From contig CATIUR010000011.1 in NCBI GenBank assembly GCA_949592205.1, positions 4,340,001-4,404,000 of the forward strand: a stretch of 64,000 bases of DNA. The letters run 5' to 3'. Origin of the DNA: Helichrysum umbraculigerum. Taxonomy: Eukaryota > Streptophyta > Magnoliopsida > Asterales > Asteraceae. A model generated the notes under the pieces. That model did no database searches and was not told the origin of the DNA. It was given only the letters and a program-made list of their open reading frames with translations. The position numbers and the translations under genes were made by a program. Shown piece after piece: positions 30,499 through 43,448 of the stretch (position 1 is the stretch's first letter; every line of letters begins with the position of its first letter).

Positions 30499-31521
30499 AT
30501 GGAGATGCTTGATCTATCTGATTCGGAAGATGATATTTTTGATGAGATATATGAAGACATTGATTATGATCTTGAGGATGGAGAATTCCAACCACCTACA
30601 GATTGGACTGCTGTACCTGAGAATGTGCAAGACATGGGTGTAGATCTAGATGCAAACATAGATGAACACCATGTGAGCCCATCTAGGACAGAAGTTGTTA
30701 TTGAAAATGAACAAGGTCCAACAATTGTCGATATAGATGAAGATATTGATGATTCAACCTCTGATGAAGAAGAAGAAGTTCTTGTTCAAACCAAAAATCC
30801 TGCTGTTGTACTTAGGAAACTTCCAAAGAAAAAGAAGAAGATTGGAATTTCTGAAGTTGATGTTACGAAAAAGCGTGTACCACGTAAAGGGATTATTGGT
30901 TAGTACTTTGACTCAGAACTAAAGCTTTTTGCGATCAAAAGGTTTGACGGAGTTCAATATTTTGAAAGAAAGCTTGCAGTTTTTAGTTCTCTACCACGTT
31001 ATGAAATACGTGATTTGGCTAGATTAGAGATTAACAACCCAAGTCGTGATGATTATGCTGATCGTGTTGAAAGAATCATTGGACATGAGGTTGGTACGAA
31101 TAAGTTTGTTCAGATTAAGCCAAGAAAGGGAAAAACTCTGAAACTACAAGAGAGAAGTCAAAGAACAAGAAGAAGAAGAAGAAAGAAGATATATCCAGCT
31201 GTTAGATGCATACAGCAGATTCCACTGAAGACAATGCCACAAGATATTCTGGGTAATATGAAGAGATGGCATGTAGATTCAGGAACTGGAGAAGCTGTTA
31301 TGGTTGAAGCTGATGATGAGGTTGACGGTGGTGAAAGAGAAATCTTCAGAGTCTATGACCATCGACACCTAATGAACATGTCGAAGAAAGATTTGATTAA
31401 GTTGAATGAAAATAGAATCTTGACGACAGACGCATGGGGTGATTTAGGACGAGATTATCAGATGATGGTTAAGACGTGTATCAAGATGAAGATTTACGCA
31501 GGCAGTAAGATTTACAAATGA
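30499..31521 (+). pseudogene. SIRE accessory ORF B, one internal stop
   Basis: The ATG at 30499 lies 3 nt after TTTTTCTCTAG, a splice-acceptor-like string, as for ORF A. The N-terminal part is strongly acidic (LDLSDSEDDIFDEI), then KKKKK-type basic patches. TAG at 30901-30903 interrupts a frame that continues through FDSELKLFAIKRFDGVQYF to an RRRRRKK stretch and a C-terminal region (IFRVYDHRHLMNMSKKDL) ending at 31521. I recognise the C-terminal part as recurrent in accessory ORFs of this element type, not as a named domain. It may be a distal exon group of ORF A or a separate gene. Confidence 0.65.
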
Positions 31522-31565
31522 AGACCAAAGACAAGCGTGAAGATAAAGACGCTAGAGCTATTGTC

Positions 31566-31574
31566 AAGGGGGAG
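31566..31574 (+). other. Polypurine tract of SIRE element
   Basis: AAGGGGGAG two bases before the right LTR start at 31577, the plus-strand primer. Confidence 0.9.
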
Positions 31575-31576
31575 TC

Positions 31577-32157
31577 TGTTGGGACATAGATTGTGACAAC
31601 ATATCTAGCTTGAAATAGGACTAGTGTAATTATTATTGTGTTTGTATATTGGTTTGGATTTGTAAAAGAATATTTGTTTTGTTAGTAATATTCGTTAAAC
31701 ATATTATTTTGTTAAAGTTAGACGAATAATTAAATACGAAATAAATATATACGTTTGATGCGAGTCGAGTTCTCAAGTCGCTGCGAGTTGAGCAGCGAGA
31801 TGAGAACTGAACTCGTGGACACTGATAGGCATAACGAGCCGAAGCATAATGGGCTTGGGCTTGCAGAACGAGTCGAGTCAACTCGCAGGCCCAGCGGCAG
31901 CGAGTTGAGACGACATATTTAATGTTTTTCAATCGTGAAAAACTTAACACTTTTGATACTTTTACATTCTGCGATTCCAGCAAACCAGAGAAAACATAAC
32001 CTACGACTAGGTTTTGACGATTTATCGTTTAAAGCTAAGTCTTACAAAACGCAATACGAACATATTCGTTGTTAGTAAGATAACACCGTATTGAGGGATT
32101 CCGCACCTTAATACTACAGATAACGAAGTTATCGATCCTAAAACTAGGGGACTTACA
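31577..32157 (+). repeat. Right (3') LTR of SIRE element
   Basis: 581 bp, 577 identical to the left LTR by direct reading. Followed by the target duplication GACGT and resumption of the CACTA subterminal repeat. Confidence 0.95.
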
Positions 32158-32821
32158 GACGTTTGGTATCATTTAGTCACATAACAATTGTTTTATTTTT
32201 GGATTTGGTCACATATATAGAATATAACCTAATGTGGCCATAGGTGTTAATATGTGTGACCATATGATCTTTAAAGTCACGTAAACCTGTATTTTGTGTG
32301 ACTATTGTTAATCCAATGGCCACTTGAATTTTATGTTTGCGTGACGTTTGGTATCATTTAGTCACACAACAAGTGTTTTATTTTTGGATTTGGTCACATA
32401 TATAGAATAAAACCAAATGTGGCCATAGGTGTTAATATGTGTGACCATATGATCTTTAAAGTCACGTGAACCTGTTTTTTGTGTGACTATTGTTCATCCA
32501 ATGGCCACATGAATATTTTTTTTGTGTGACGTTTGGTATCATTTAGTCACACAACGAGTGTTTTATTTTTGGATTTGGTCACATATATAGAATTAAACCA
32601 AATGTGACCGTAGGTGTTAATATGTGTGACCATATGATCTTTAAAGTCACGTGAACCTGTATTTTGTGTGACTATTGTTAATCCAATGGCCACTCTAATT
32701 TTATGTTTGCGTGACGTTTGGTATCATTTAGTCACACAACGAGTCAATCAAAGTGTGACCGTATTATGTGAGCGCATTATTTAGTCACATATAAGAAATC
32801 AATATTTCGTGTGACAATTGG

Positions 32822-32826
<5 letters not shown>
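32158..32826. repeat. Left subterminal repeats of CACTA, continued
   Basis: Three to four further 183-187-bp units of the same type as 16190-17533, continuing exactly where the SIRE element interrupted them. They end at about 32815 in a long TA run. Confidence 0.85.

Positions 32827-32888
<62 letters not shown>
32827..32888. repeat. (TA)n microsatellite
   Basis: About 31 TA units between the subterminal repeats and the TNPA-like gene. Shorter TA runs lie in introns of that gene at 33790-33822 and 35797-35828. Confidence 0.95.
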
Positions 32889-32889
<1 letters not shown>

Positions 32890-33025
32890 CACGATAAATT
32901 TAAATTGGAATAATATATATGCATAATTAACTCCATACATGTACCCAAACTAATATTGGAATATTGTTTTACATGATAATAATAACCGAATAAATGTATC
33001 AAAATTATAAAGTAATTATACATGA

Positions 33026-33787
33026 TCACAGTTGCAAGGCCTTTTGACTCTTGAGTTTCATCTTCGCTTGCTTTTGCACGGTATCACTAGATACAAAAAC
33101 CGATGCGGTGCGCCTTTTCTTTGATACTTCTGGTGCAGTTTTGTTTTCCGCATACGCCAATTGACCTGAAGTAGGTGGTGTTACCTGTAAAAGACAAAAG
33201 CCGCATATATATGTATCAAACTTGAATATTAATATATGAAGAATTATATATGTATACGTAGGTAGATATAGGTTGTTAAAAATGTATACGTACTGTATGT
33301 ACCTACTCCTCAAATACCACTTGCGCCTTGGGCCATGCATAAAAACCACCTACTGCCTGCAAAGCAGTTTTGACACCATTGTCTCCAACGTCCGGTAAAA
33401 AAGCTGCATCCACCAACGATGTACCAACAGACACTTTGTAGCAATCCTTTGGGAGTACTTTGTTATGAAGCATCTGTTTTCCACTATACACGTGTACGGT
33501 ACCCAAAGCAATAGTGTTTGACTTCTTTAGGTTCCACAGTTTACACTTGAATACCTAAACAAAATGAAATGATGACGATTAATATAAATATATATACTAA
33601 TTATAACTAAAGCATAAGCCTCTGTCTTAAACGGTGAAGATTTCAGATATGCACATTGTACAACTCACAATAAATACCCTGTAATTGCATTCTAATTAAA
33701 TTAAGAATTCTATAAACCAATATTTCAACAAATAATTAATAGCACTTCATATTTACCGATTTCAATATCTTCCAGCAGCATCATATC

Positions 33788-33826
<39 letters not shown>

Positions 33827-35439
33827 CAATATCAGAATTAGATGAAACTTAATTGAATAATGTTTCAACATGCTGAAATACATATATATACCTGCAGCGT
33901 TGGTGGTGTTGGAGACCGTTTCTTTTGTGATCGGGACGACCGGTTAGGTTCAACCGTGTTCTCTTGTGAATCAGGCGTCCTGTTTGGTGACTTGTTAACT
34001 GCTTTTTCAACAGTCTCCTATATAAAACAAGGCAAACAAGTAATTATTGTAAATGGGAGTGACTCTTGAACTAGCAGTGCTTTGAATTACTAGCTGTACT
34101 TTGAATACAACTAGCAGTGGCAAAACTAGCTTGATTTTGCAGCAGTGGGAGCGACTCTTGAACTAGCAGTGGGAGTGACTCTTGAACTAGTAGTGGGAGT
34201 ACATGACGGCCCTTTTAAGTTCTTCAATTCCACTGCAAAATCAATGTAATTCCAATGTTTTATTACTTAATTACCATTTTGTCTTTTTGGTTGATCATGC
34301 TAGTTGCAAGTCCTTTAGGCCTGTCAAAACTAGCTTCCTACCCACTTCCAACCACACTTGATGACCTTATTTGGCACTCCTGATCTGCAGTTCCAATGGT
34401 TGCTTTAGGATTAACGTCCACTGATGGAGACACCTGCAATATATATAAAGAAATACATATATCCGTTAGCTGCAATATAAATTAATGAATAATATGTTAG
34501 CATAATTACTTAATTAATACAAGAATTAAATGTCTTTCCTCCGATGCAGGTTTTGAGTTGACATTGAATTAATTTTCGCCTCTTGTGCAGTCAACTTGGC
34601 CATCACTTGTGACACCTGGTTGGACAAGGTTTCTATAACTTTGTCTTTGTCTTCACGGGCACGTCTCTCTGCTGCAAGTTCTGCTTGAAGTAATTTCATC
34701 TGTTCGGCATCTGCTGCTTTTCTGCTTCGAGCTGCTGGAAGATGAAAATACTTGTTGATTGTCACTCCACTTCCTACTCCTCTGGCATACCATCCCTTTT
34801 CCTTTCCAAATACCTCTGTCATTGCATCGTTGCCATGAGCAAGCTGTAAGGTTCCGGTTTTGATCTTCTCGTGAGTGTCTATCTGCATTATAGATTCCAA
34901 CAGCCAGTAGTTAATTGATTTATCGAAAGTAAACTACATGAACTATTTAAACGGAAAATTTGCATGTCAAATTAATGCTTACTACTTCTTGTCCCTTCTC
35001 TTTAGTCATTTCGTCTAGAAATTACCCGGCTTTGTTTTGCCTTCCTCTCAACCACAATATACCACGTGGGGGTTCTTCATGTGCTTCGATTACTTTATCT
35101 TCGATCTTATAATCATCAAATCAACACACATGTAAATTAGTCAAATTACCAATTAACATGTAAGCATATAAAATTGAAAACAGAAACAGAGTACACTAGC
35201 TTTCTGTGTATTTTACTTTGATCTTATATATAATTGATACATATAATGTACAAAATAGAAACATACATTATATATGTAAATGTAATTACCAATTTCTTTT
35301 TCACATGTACGTAGCCACCTCGTCCCATGGTATGCGGATAAACCGACTTGGAGCGCGCCTCTTTTGACGCATCTGACTTTTTCTAATTACAGAACAAAAT
35401 GATTATTAGATGGCATTAATGTGCAAACACAATAATCTG

Positions 35440-35534
<95 letters not shown>

Positions 35535-35790
35535 TCTAATATAAATGACTAAACCTGGTAATCCTCCGTGCTCGTATACTCTACAAAAGAGTTCCATTCC
35601 GGGACATGGACAAATGCACTATATTTCATTGGGACTTCATTTACTGCTGGTATATTTAGGTTGGGCAGTATGTAGGATTCCCTCAATTTCCTTCTAAAAT
35701 TCCTAAGATGGGCACCAAGACGATTCATTACTACCTTTCTGTGTGTCTCATCAACATCAAAATATCGCTGCAAGATCAATATTAACAAGT

Positions 35791-35831
<41 letters not shown>

Positions 35832-36282
35832 GCAGTTGCAAGTATATTGTACTGTAAACAATTTTAATTAATAAAGGAAATTAATCAAGGGAGCATATGG
35901 AGTGGGTTACAAATACCATGATTTCATCCCACAGTTTATCTCTTTCTTCTTTATCGACCTTCTTCCAGGATAGAATCTTCAAACCAATATGCTCACGAAC
36001 AATGTCTCCCAAAAAACTCACAAACAAAGCTCTATTGTCCCCTATTAGCCGATCCATTTGATCGAAGGTTACCTTGAGCTTTTGTGCACCGGGTCTGCCA
36101 TACTTGTTGCGAAACGCAAATAATCTTGTTATGCCCCTCGGCGGAACTATTTTGGGATTTGCATTATTGTCGTTTTCATCGGCTTCATCATCTTGTACAT
36201 CATCGTAACCCTCCGATTCATATCCTAAATCGTGGGCGTCATCATTATAATTATTTAGAGGATGATCGGCTTCGTTATCCAT
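33026..36282 (-). pseudogene. CACTA TNPA-like gene (Ptta/En/Spm family), multi-exon, one stop
   Basis: ATG at 36282. Clear exons with phase-0 GT-AG borders: 36282-35917, 35767-35555, 35382-35290, 35105-34983, 34882-34526; later pieces near 34016-33890, 33555-33303 and 33184-33026 look like the C-terminal exons. Exon 1 is acidic then ITRLFAFRNKYGRPGAQKLKV; exon 3 has TMGRGGYVHVKKKL; exon 5 has a basic coiled coil (LLQAELAAERRAREDK); the 33555 exon has VLPKDCYKVSVGTSLVDAAF and VGGFYAWPKAQVV. This matches plant transposase family Ptta/En/Spm (PF03004), thought to bind subterminal repeats. TAA at 35022-35024 interrupts exon 4. It is transcribed toward the left end, divergent from the transposase. 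Confidence 0.75.
35444..35530. repeat. (TA)n microsatellite in intron
   Basis: About 43 TA units in the intron between the second and third exons of the TNPA-like gene. Isoleucine/tyrosine 'proteins' across it are artefacts. Confidence 0.95.
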
Positions 36283-36609
36283 GATATATATATACTTTAA
36301 TTGAGATTAATTGAGAGTTGTAAATTGTTTGATATTTTGGTTGGAGATTAATTGAGAGTTAGTTGTAAATGCTTTGATCGGCCTAAAAGTTTAAAAAAAC
36401 CTAGTATTAAGATGTTTTGGAATGTAATTTAAAGGTCACTTGAAATTCAAATGTTTCTGCTTGGCTCTAATTGGTCAGTTTAAATTTTTTGGGGAAAAAT
36501 TTGGCTCCAAAATGAAAGAAATAATATTTAGAGTTAAAATTATGAATAAGGTTAATTATGAATTTATGATTGTAGGGGGGAAAACAGCAAATCAAACAAT
36601 ATTGAGCTC

Positions 36610-36690
36610 AAAAAAACAAAATGTAGGTTAGGGGACTCGAACCCGAGATTGCTAGGTTAACTCCTCAGCGAAATGACCAACTCAGCTATC
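36610..36690 (-). pseudogene. tRNA-like sequence with Pol III A and B boxes and T7 run
   Basis: On the minus strand an A box TAGCTGAGTTGG (36688-36677), a B box GGTTCGAGTCC (36643-36633) and seven T (36616-36610) are in the right order and spacing for RNA polymerase III. The T-stem pairs poorly and I see no acceptor stem, so a working tRNA is unlikely. It may be a SINE head or tRNA pseudogene. Confidence 0.6.
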
Positions 36691-36951
36691 AATACAATTG
36701 ATTTACTTTTCCAACGATAAATATATATTATTATGTTGTTAAACCCTAAACGCTAGCCCTAAACCCTAAAGTGAAATGACCAACAGGTTCCTAGCATCTT
36801 CTTTCCTTTCCTGACCTTCCATTAACAAACGCATATAATGCACATATATATAACACATCGATTATTAACTTAACTACAAAAAATAAGTACAAATTTATAA
36901 GTATCCGACATACATCTGTCGATAACTAACTATATATTTATATATACTTAA

Positions 36952-37994
36952 TCAAAAGTAATAAATACCAAAACTAGATACAAAGTGAATGTAGCAAGCA
37001 TCCCACAAACATACATTACAATTTAACAGCCAAGCCCGTCTGTGAAAGAAGGCATCGCGTAACGTCTGTGCTTGCAATACCTTGTGCTTAGGACAACAAA
37101 GAATGCAGTTAGTGTATTTCTTTTTTGCTCGCCATACGATACGGGGATCAGCCAACAATCGACGTACCTTGTTAGCTGTTCGGGCAACATCCCACAGACC
37201 TGCTAACCTTGTTCTGGTAGAGGTCAACAGTTGCTTGGCCTCTGCCTGCCTGTCTTGACTTTCCCCCATCACCAGCATCCCAAGCACAAACGTTGCATCA
37301 CGTTGTCCCAAATTAGATGCCTGTTGCATCATCTCCTTTCCAGCAGCCTCATCACCAAATGAGAAGAACTTGTTCTGATCAAGACATTTAAGAAAAATAA
37401 ATTAGTATGTGACAGAGTACAATTAAAAACTTCAATAAAATGTAAAATAAACATTACCATGCCATCCCTATACAGCATGTTAGGGTTTCGATTCTCCCTC
37501 ATTTTTGATAGCACATCAATTTTGTGCAAGTTCATAGAAAATAGAGGATAGAGGGAATCATCATCCAGCTGGCGATAAACCTCATCTGAATCAACTGCAC
37601 GTCTGATGGTCTTGCACCTGTAATGCATATAAACGACGTCATAAACACAATCTAAGTCCCTTCATGATCATAAAAAGTGATTCATCATGTACATGCACAA
37701 TATAATTTAAATATTCCTAAATCAAGCCCTAATAATTGCGATACATTCTTTAAAAATTACAGAACATACAAGGCTTATATATATTGACAAAACGTCGAGT
37801 ATTTAAGTTGAAACGACAATCCAAACTAGAAACTAGGGTAATGTCACTTACAGAGTCCTCATTTTAAAAACTTGCTTGGCGTTGCAAGCCCCGACACGGG
37901 CCAGTACTTGACTAATGACGCCGTCCGGAAGGTCAGCAAGAGTTCGATCATCTTCCAAAGCAGTTTTCTGTCGTTTAGAGCTTTGGGAATCCAT
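36952..37994 (-). CDS. F-box protein gene inside the CACTA element, three exons, intact
   Basis: Exons 37994-37852, 37617-37458, 37374-36952; the total of 726 nt keeps frame and gives 241 residues. The N-terminus after a short basic lead is an F-box (LADLPDGVISQVLARVGACNAKQ) which would bind SKP1 in an SCF ubiquitin ligase. The middle (NPNMLYRDGM, then DEAAGKEMMQQASNLGQRDATFVLGMLVM) is the alpha-helical, Sel1-like repeat found in the At2g35280-type F-box family. A cysteine cluster (CILCCPKHKV, CNVCLWDACY) lies near the end. All introns are GT-AG and there is no stop. It lies just upstream of the TNPA-like gene on the same strand. Best read as a captured host gene; expression is unproven. Confidence 0.8.
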
Positions 37995-38488
37995 TGTTTA
38001 TTTCTTGTTTAGATGATTTGTTGATGCTCTGTTTTGAGTTTCTTTGGAAGTTGGTAGGCCGAGAAGTGAAAGGGGTTGATCTGATGTCTGAATTTGCTGC
38101 AACTTTTTACGCCTCACGCGCCTACTTCCAAGTCTTTAAGTAAATTACCTAAATGCCCTTACTATTAAAATCCTTCTTATTGTATTGGTAATGGATTATA
38201 AAGGGTATTTATGTCATTCAACCTTTAAGGGTTAGTATTAGCAGACATTACCAAATGTGGTAAAAAAAGATAAACTATTTTTACTCTTGATATACACAAT
38301 TTCACAATAACATATTTATATACAATATTATAAAAATGTTATAAAAACGTATTTATATAAACAAATATGGTAAGAAGATAAATTATATTTTTACTCGGTA
38401 CACAATTTAACAATAACATATTTTTATTTATACGCACACAAACAAAAGTATGAAAATCTTATACTTATAATAAGTTGAATTATGCTGT
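37995..38488. other. F-box upstream region
   Basis: AT-rich, no coding potential. It would include the F-box promoter; no clear TATA box stands out. Ends in the target duplication GCTGT (38484-38488). Confidence 0.5.
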
Positions 38489-40917
38489 TGTAACACCCCC
38501 GAAATTCACTGTTTTGCGGAAGCATAATTTGGGGTGTTACTAATCAAATATCACAGCACAAAGATAAAGTAAACGACATCTATATGCAACGTTTGTAAAT
38601 TAGTTACATTCCATAGATATATTGTTTGAAAACTTAGTGTTTTCGTATACAAAAATGTAGTTTCCCTAGAGTCCGCGCGTGTAGCGGGAGATTCTATTAC
38701 ATAATCAAAATATACAAAAGATAATGCTAAGAATCTCCGTTAATGCAGTTGTGTTGAAATCATGCGATTCTAGCTAAAAATCCTGGAGTAATCCTACTCC
38801 ATCCGAGTACCTGAGAAAACATGCTAAAAAGTGTCAACCAAAAGGTTGGTGAATCTCACAGGTTTGTAAGTAATATCAGCTTTGAACACGAGATTTCATC
38901 AGTAATGCTCGCAGGCGTAAAATCAGCAATTTCAATCCAGAAATCGTAAACCAGTATTTGCAATCCCGCAAATATAAGTAAGTAAGTTTATACCGTTGCC
39001 ATGAGGCTCATAATCGAAGCTTAACCCGTAAGTAATAAGTTTGCTCCCGTGACATGCTCGTAAATGAGCAAGCATCAGTAACGAAAAATTAGTCACCCGT
39101 TTCTACGTGTAAATCAGTACGTGGCAGCGCTACTGCCCCGGGTGGGGAGGGTCATTTCCCTAATGGATCCATTAACTAGTGTTCACGCTTAAGTCCATAA
39201 CTAACGATATATGATGGAGAGACTTCTGTTTGTAAGTAAACTCATGCAATTTCGTTTGGTATAGTAAACAGTTTAGTACTTGTGTTCAAGAAAATCAGTA
39301 GCATGTATCTCCCCCAATAAGATAAAACAGTAAAAGTGGGGCCGTAAGACTCACCTGAGTCTCGTAATAAGCCGTAGCAAATAGCAAGTAGTAAATATAG
39401 CAAGTAGGTTCTCCGAACCCGTAACCTTCAAATGCCTAAACATATGAGGTTATGTAAGTATGTGTCTCGTGAGACGTTTCATTTAGTTGTACACAACTAG
39501 TATATCCAATGTTTGTCCGTATATCTGTAATTGTTTGTTTGTTGGAAAACATGTTTGGCCCGTTGGTGACGGTTTGTAGCAAAAATTCTAAAATGTTGAC
39601 TTGCTACAGTAAATGTGCTACAGTGAATTGCTACAGTAACTTTGACTTTTGCTACAGTAACTTTGACTTTTTCTATAGTGAAAATCCTTTAAAATTTCCA
39701 AGTTTTCTGTTTTCTGCGACATAATATGCGACACAAGGGTTTATATGCGACACAAGGGTTGTGTCGCATGAAGGATGCGACACAAGAGCTCTGCGACACA
39801 GTGGTTGTGTCGCAAAAGCTTGCGATGCTAATTCAATAGCGACATAAGGGTTGTGTCGTATAAAAATACGACATAATATGCGACATAGAGTACGACACAA
39901 TATTGTGTCGCAAAGGTTACGACACTAAGGGTTGGTACGACACAAAATGCGACACAAATGGTTTTATGCGACACAGTGTGCGACACAAGGCTTGTGTCGC
40001 ACGTATGAACACCAGCCCAGAAACTTTCGGGTTTCGAGATTTCCCGACCAAAAACGTAAATCTAACCCATTTTTGAGCTATAAAATCGTGTTTTCTTCAT
40101 GTATTAGGTTATAACTATGTTGTGTACACATCAAAACATCAAAACATTACACCAAATGGAATAGATCTAAGATTTTAGAAATTTCTTACTTTTGCAAATC
40201 GAGCTAAATGGAGGATGAAATGATGAAAACGGTCTTGATATTCTTGCTCCACTCGTGATGGTGATTCCGAATATGTAATTTTCGTGGGTCGGTTTGTATT
40301 CCGAAATTTTGGTGTGGTTTTTGGTTGAGAGTGTTTGTGGTTGATGTGTGTGTTTGGGATGATGAAAATGAAAGAGGAAATTAGGGTGGGGGTGGGGTTG
40401 ATGGCTGATCCACCAAGAAAGGAGGGGGAAATACTCCCCAAAACATCGTGTTGACTCCGTGTCCTAATCGTTTAATCACTAGTTTTTAATATTTAACCAA
40501 ACGTTTATATTTTTAAAACGTAACTGGAGTATTTAGATAAAAATACCTTGAAATTAATAATAAAAACATTTGTCGAAGTATTTAAATTATTAGTTCGCGT
40601 TTATAACGTTTTGTTGCATTATTTAAATGTCGTCGCAATAATATGTAAATAATGTTCGTTCAGTTGCGTATTTTATATAACAAAATACATTCTTATTATC
40701 TAAGTAAATTTCTGTCACCAACGTCCAAATAACTATGTCGGACTACGTCCGGTTAATTCGCACGATTCATCCGAATCGCGTAAGTACACACATATATATA
40801 TAAATCACCTTATATATATATACAAATAGAGTCTGCAATTAGTCCTATTACATACTAATTACATCTAGTTACAATTAATTAGGCGTAATTAATTACCCTA
40901 ATTTAGCAGGTGTTACA
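38489..40917. repeat. Solo LTR A (2429 bp)
   Basis: TGTAACACCCCCGAAATTC...GCAGGTGTTACA with inverted ends TGTAAC/GTTACA, flanked by GCTGT on both sides (38484-38488, 40918-40922). No internal region is present, so this is the product of LTR-LTR recombination. Related to solo LTR B in several blocks. The TGTAACACCC start and length suggest a gypsy element of Tekay/Del type; orientation undetermined. Confidence 0.85.
39715..40008. repeat. GCGACACAA hairpin cluster in solo LTR A
   Basis: A dozen or so GCGACAC/GTGTCGC words. Clear stem-loops: 39746-39768 (arms TGCGACACAA/TTGTGTCGCA, loop GGG) and 39978-40002 (12-nt arms GTGCGACACAAG/CTTGTGTCGCAC). Others are degenerate. Confidence 0.8.
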
Positions 40918-43235
40918 GCTGTATATCGTACACTTGACTATTAACCTTAGGGCAATGTCACATGCATACATATGCCGAAATGACGAATTACATAACACCC
41001 TAAGTTCAATAGTGGCGTGTGTGATACCGCAACTACTGCCGTATATCGTACAGTTGACTATTAACCTTAGGGCAATGTCACATGCATACATATGCCGAAA
41101 TGACGAATTACATAACACCCTAAGTTCAATAGTATAGTGGCGTGTGTGATAACGCAACTACTACCGTATATCGTACAGTTGACTATTAACCTTAGGGCAA
41201 TGTCACATGCATACATATGCCGAAATGACGAATTACATAACACCCTAAGTTCAATAGTGGCGTGTGTGATACCGCAACTACTGCAGTATATCGTACACTT
41301 GACTATTAACCTTAGGGCAATGTCACATGCATACATATGCCGAAATGACGAATTACATAAAACCCTAATTAAGTTCAATAGTGGCGTGTGTGATAACGCA
41401 ACTACTGCCGTATATCGTACACTTGACTATTAACCTTAGGGCAATGTCACATGCATACATATGCCGAAATGACGAATTACATAACACCCTAAGTTCAACA
41501 GTGGCGTGTGTGATACCGCAACTACTGCCGTATATCGTACACTTGACTATTAACCTTAGGGCAATGTCACATGCATACATATGCCGAAATGACGAATTAC
41601 ATAACACCCTAAGTTCAATAGTGGCGTGTGTGATACCGCAACTACTGCCATATATCGTACACTTGACTATTAACCTTAGGGCAATGTCACATGCATACAT
41701 ATGCTGAAATGACGAATTACATAACACCCTAAATTCAATAGTGGCGTGTGTGATACCGCAACTACTGCCGTATATCGTACATTTGACTATTAACCTTAGG
41801 GCAATGTCACATGCATACATATGCCGAAATGACGAATTACATAACACCCTAAGTTCAACAGTGGCATGTGTGATACCGCAACTACTGCCGTATATCGTAC
41901 ACTTGACTATTAACCTTAGGGCAATGACACATGCATACATATGCCGAAATGACGAATTACATAACACCTTAAGTTCAATAGTGGCGTGTGTGATAACGCA
42001 ACTACTGCTGTATATCGTACAGTTGACTATTAACCTTAGGGCAATGTCACTTGCATGCATATGCCGAAATGACGAATTACATAACACCCTAAGTTCAATA
42101 GTGGCGTGTGTGATACCGCAACTACTGCCGTATATCGTACATTTGACTATTAACCTTAGGGCAATGTCACATGCATACATATGCCGAAATGACGAATTAC
42201 ATAACACCCTAAGTTCAATAGTGGCGTGTGTGATACCTCAACTACTGCCGTATATCGTACATTTGACTATTAACCTTAGGGCAATGTCACATGCATACAT
42301 ATGCCGAAATGACGAATTACATAACACCCTAAGTTCAATAGTGGCGTGTGTGATACCGCAACTACTGCCGTATATCGTACATTTGACTATTAAACTTAGG
42401 GCAATGTCACATGCATACATATGCCGAAATGACAAATTACATAACACTCTAAGTTCAATAGTGACGTGTGTGATACCGCAACTACTGTCGTATATCGTAC
42501 ATTTGACTATTAACCTTAGGGCAATGTCACATGCATACATATGCCGAAATGACGAATTACATAACACCCTAATTAAGTTCAATAGTGGCGTGTGTGATAC
42601 CGCAACTACTGCCGTATATCGTACATTTGACTATTAACCTTAGGGCAATGTCACATGCATACATATGCCGAAATGACGAATTACATAACACCCTAAGTTC
42701 AATAGTGGCGTGTGTGATACCGCAACTACTGCCGTATATCGTACATTTGACTATTAACCTTAGGGCAATGTCACATGCATACATATGCCGAAATGACGAA
42801 TTACATAACACCCTAAGTTCAATAGTGGCGTGTGTGATACCGCAACTACTACCGTATATCGTACATTTGACTATTAAACTTAGGGCAATGTCACATGCAT
42901 ACATATGCCGAAATGACAAATTACATAACACTCTAAGTTCAATAGTGACGTGTGTGATACCGCAACTACTGTCGTATATCGTACATTTGACTATTAACCT
43001 TAGGGCAATGTCACATGCATACATATGCCGAAATGACGAATTACATAACACCCTAATTAAGTTCAATAGTGGCGTGTGTGATACCGCAACTACTGCCGTA
43101 TATCGTACATTTGACTATTAACCTTAGGGCAATGTCACATGCATACATATGCCGAAATGACGAATTACATAACACCCTAATTAAGTTCAATAGTGGCGTG
43201 TGTGATACCGCAACTACTGCCGTATATCGTATATC
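40918..43235. repeat. 120-bp tandem array, 19 copies
   Basis: Each unit contains CGTATATCGTACATTTGAC, TTAGGGCAATGTCACATGC, CCGAAATGACGAATTAC and GTGGCGTGTGTGATACCGC. Most units are exactly 120 bp; four carry a 4-5-bp ATTA-type insertion. A variant pattern (TTAAACTTAGG, GACAAATTAC, CACTCTAAG, GTGACGTG) recurs 484 bp apart (42391 and 42875), a four-unit higher-order repeat. Because 120 is a multiple of three, frames stay open on both strands, giving false proteins of up to about 298 residues. Confidence 0.95.
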
Positions 43236-43448
43236 TAATATTTCACTATTGGCGTATGTGATTATTTGTATCAATGTTATTATTTGCATATAATATTTCA
43301 CAAATGGTTTTTTGTTCATTCTGCTTTGATTAATTTATTTATTATTAGTTGAGGTTACATTTATTTAATAATTTATTTACCATACACCCACCAAACATGA
43401 TACATATAGCTACTTAAAAGAACCATTAATCACACCATTTAAAAAAAC

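Larger units (their letters stand above)
17534..32157 (+). mobile_element. SIRE-type Ty1/copia retrotransposon, 14.6 kb, recent
   Basis: Two 581-bp LTRs (17534-18114, 31577-32157) differing at four positions, 5-bp duplication GACGT on both sides (17529-17533, 32158-32162), initiator tRNA-Met primer site, large gag, pol, and two accessory ORFs in the envelope position. At a rate of 1.3e-8 per site per year the LTRs suggest a few hundred thousand years; that rate is an assumption borrowed from grasses. One frameshift and three isolated stops break its genes, so this copy is probably not autonomous. Confidence 0.95.

Noticed and set aside
27349..31521. Retroviral-type envelope gene
   Set aside because: No signal peptide, fusion peptide or membrane anchor in ORF A or B. 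Position alone does not support an envelope.
36610..36690. Functional tRNA gene
   Set aside because: T-stem mispairs and no acceptor stem; only the Pol III boxes are convincing.
36952..37200. MYND or RING finger at the F-box protein C-terminus
   Set aside because: The cysteines (CILCC, CNVC) are too few and wrongly spaced for either finger.
40918..43235. Could the repeat array be CRISPR-like?
   Set aside because: The units are head-to-tail 120-bp copies with no unique spacers, and the context is plant nuclear.
40903..43319. Long open frames on both strands with 40-residue repeats
   Set aside because: They follow from a 120-bp monomer with no stop in some frames. Both strands are open equally and there is no start context or codon bias, so I treat it as satellite DNA.
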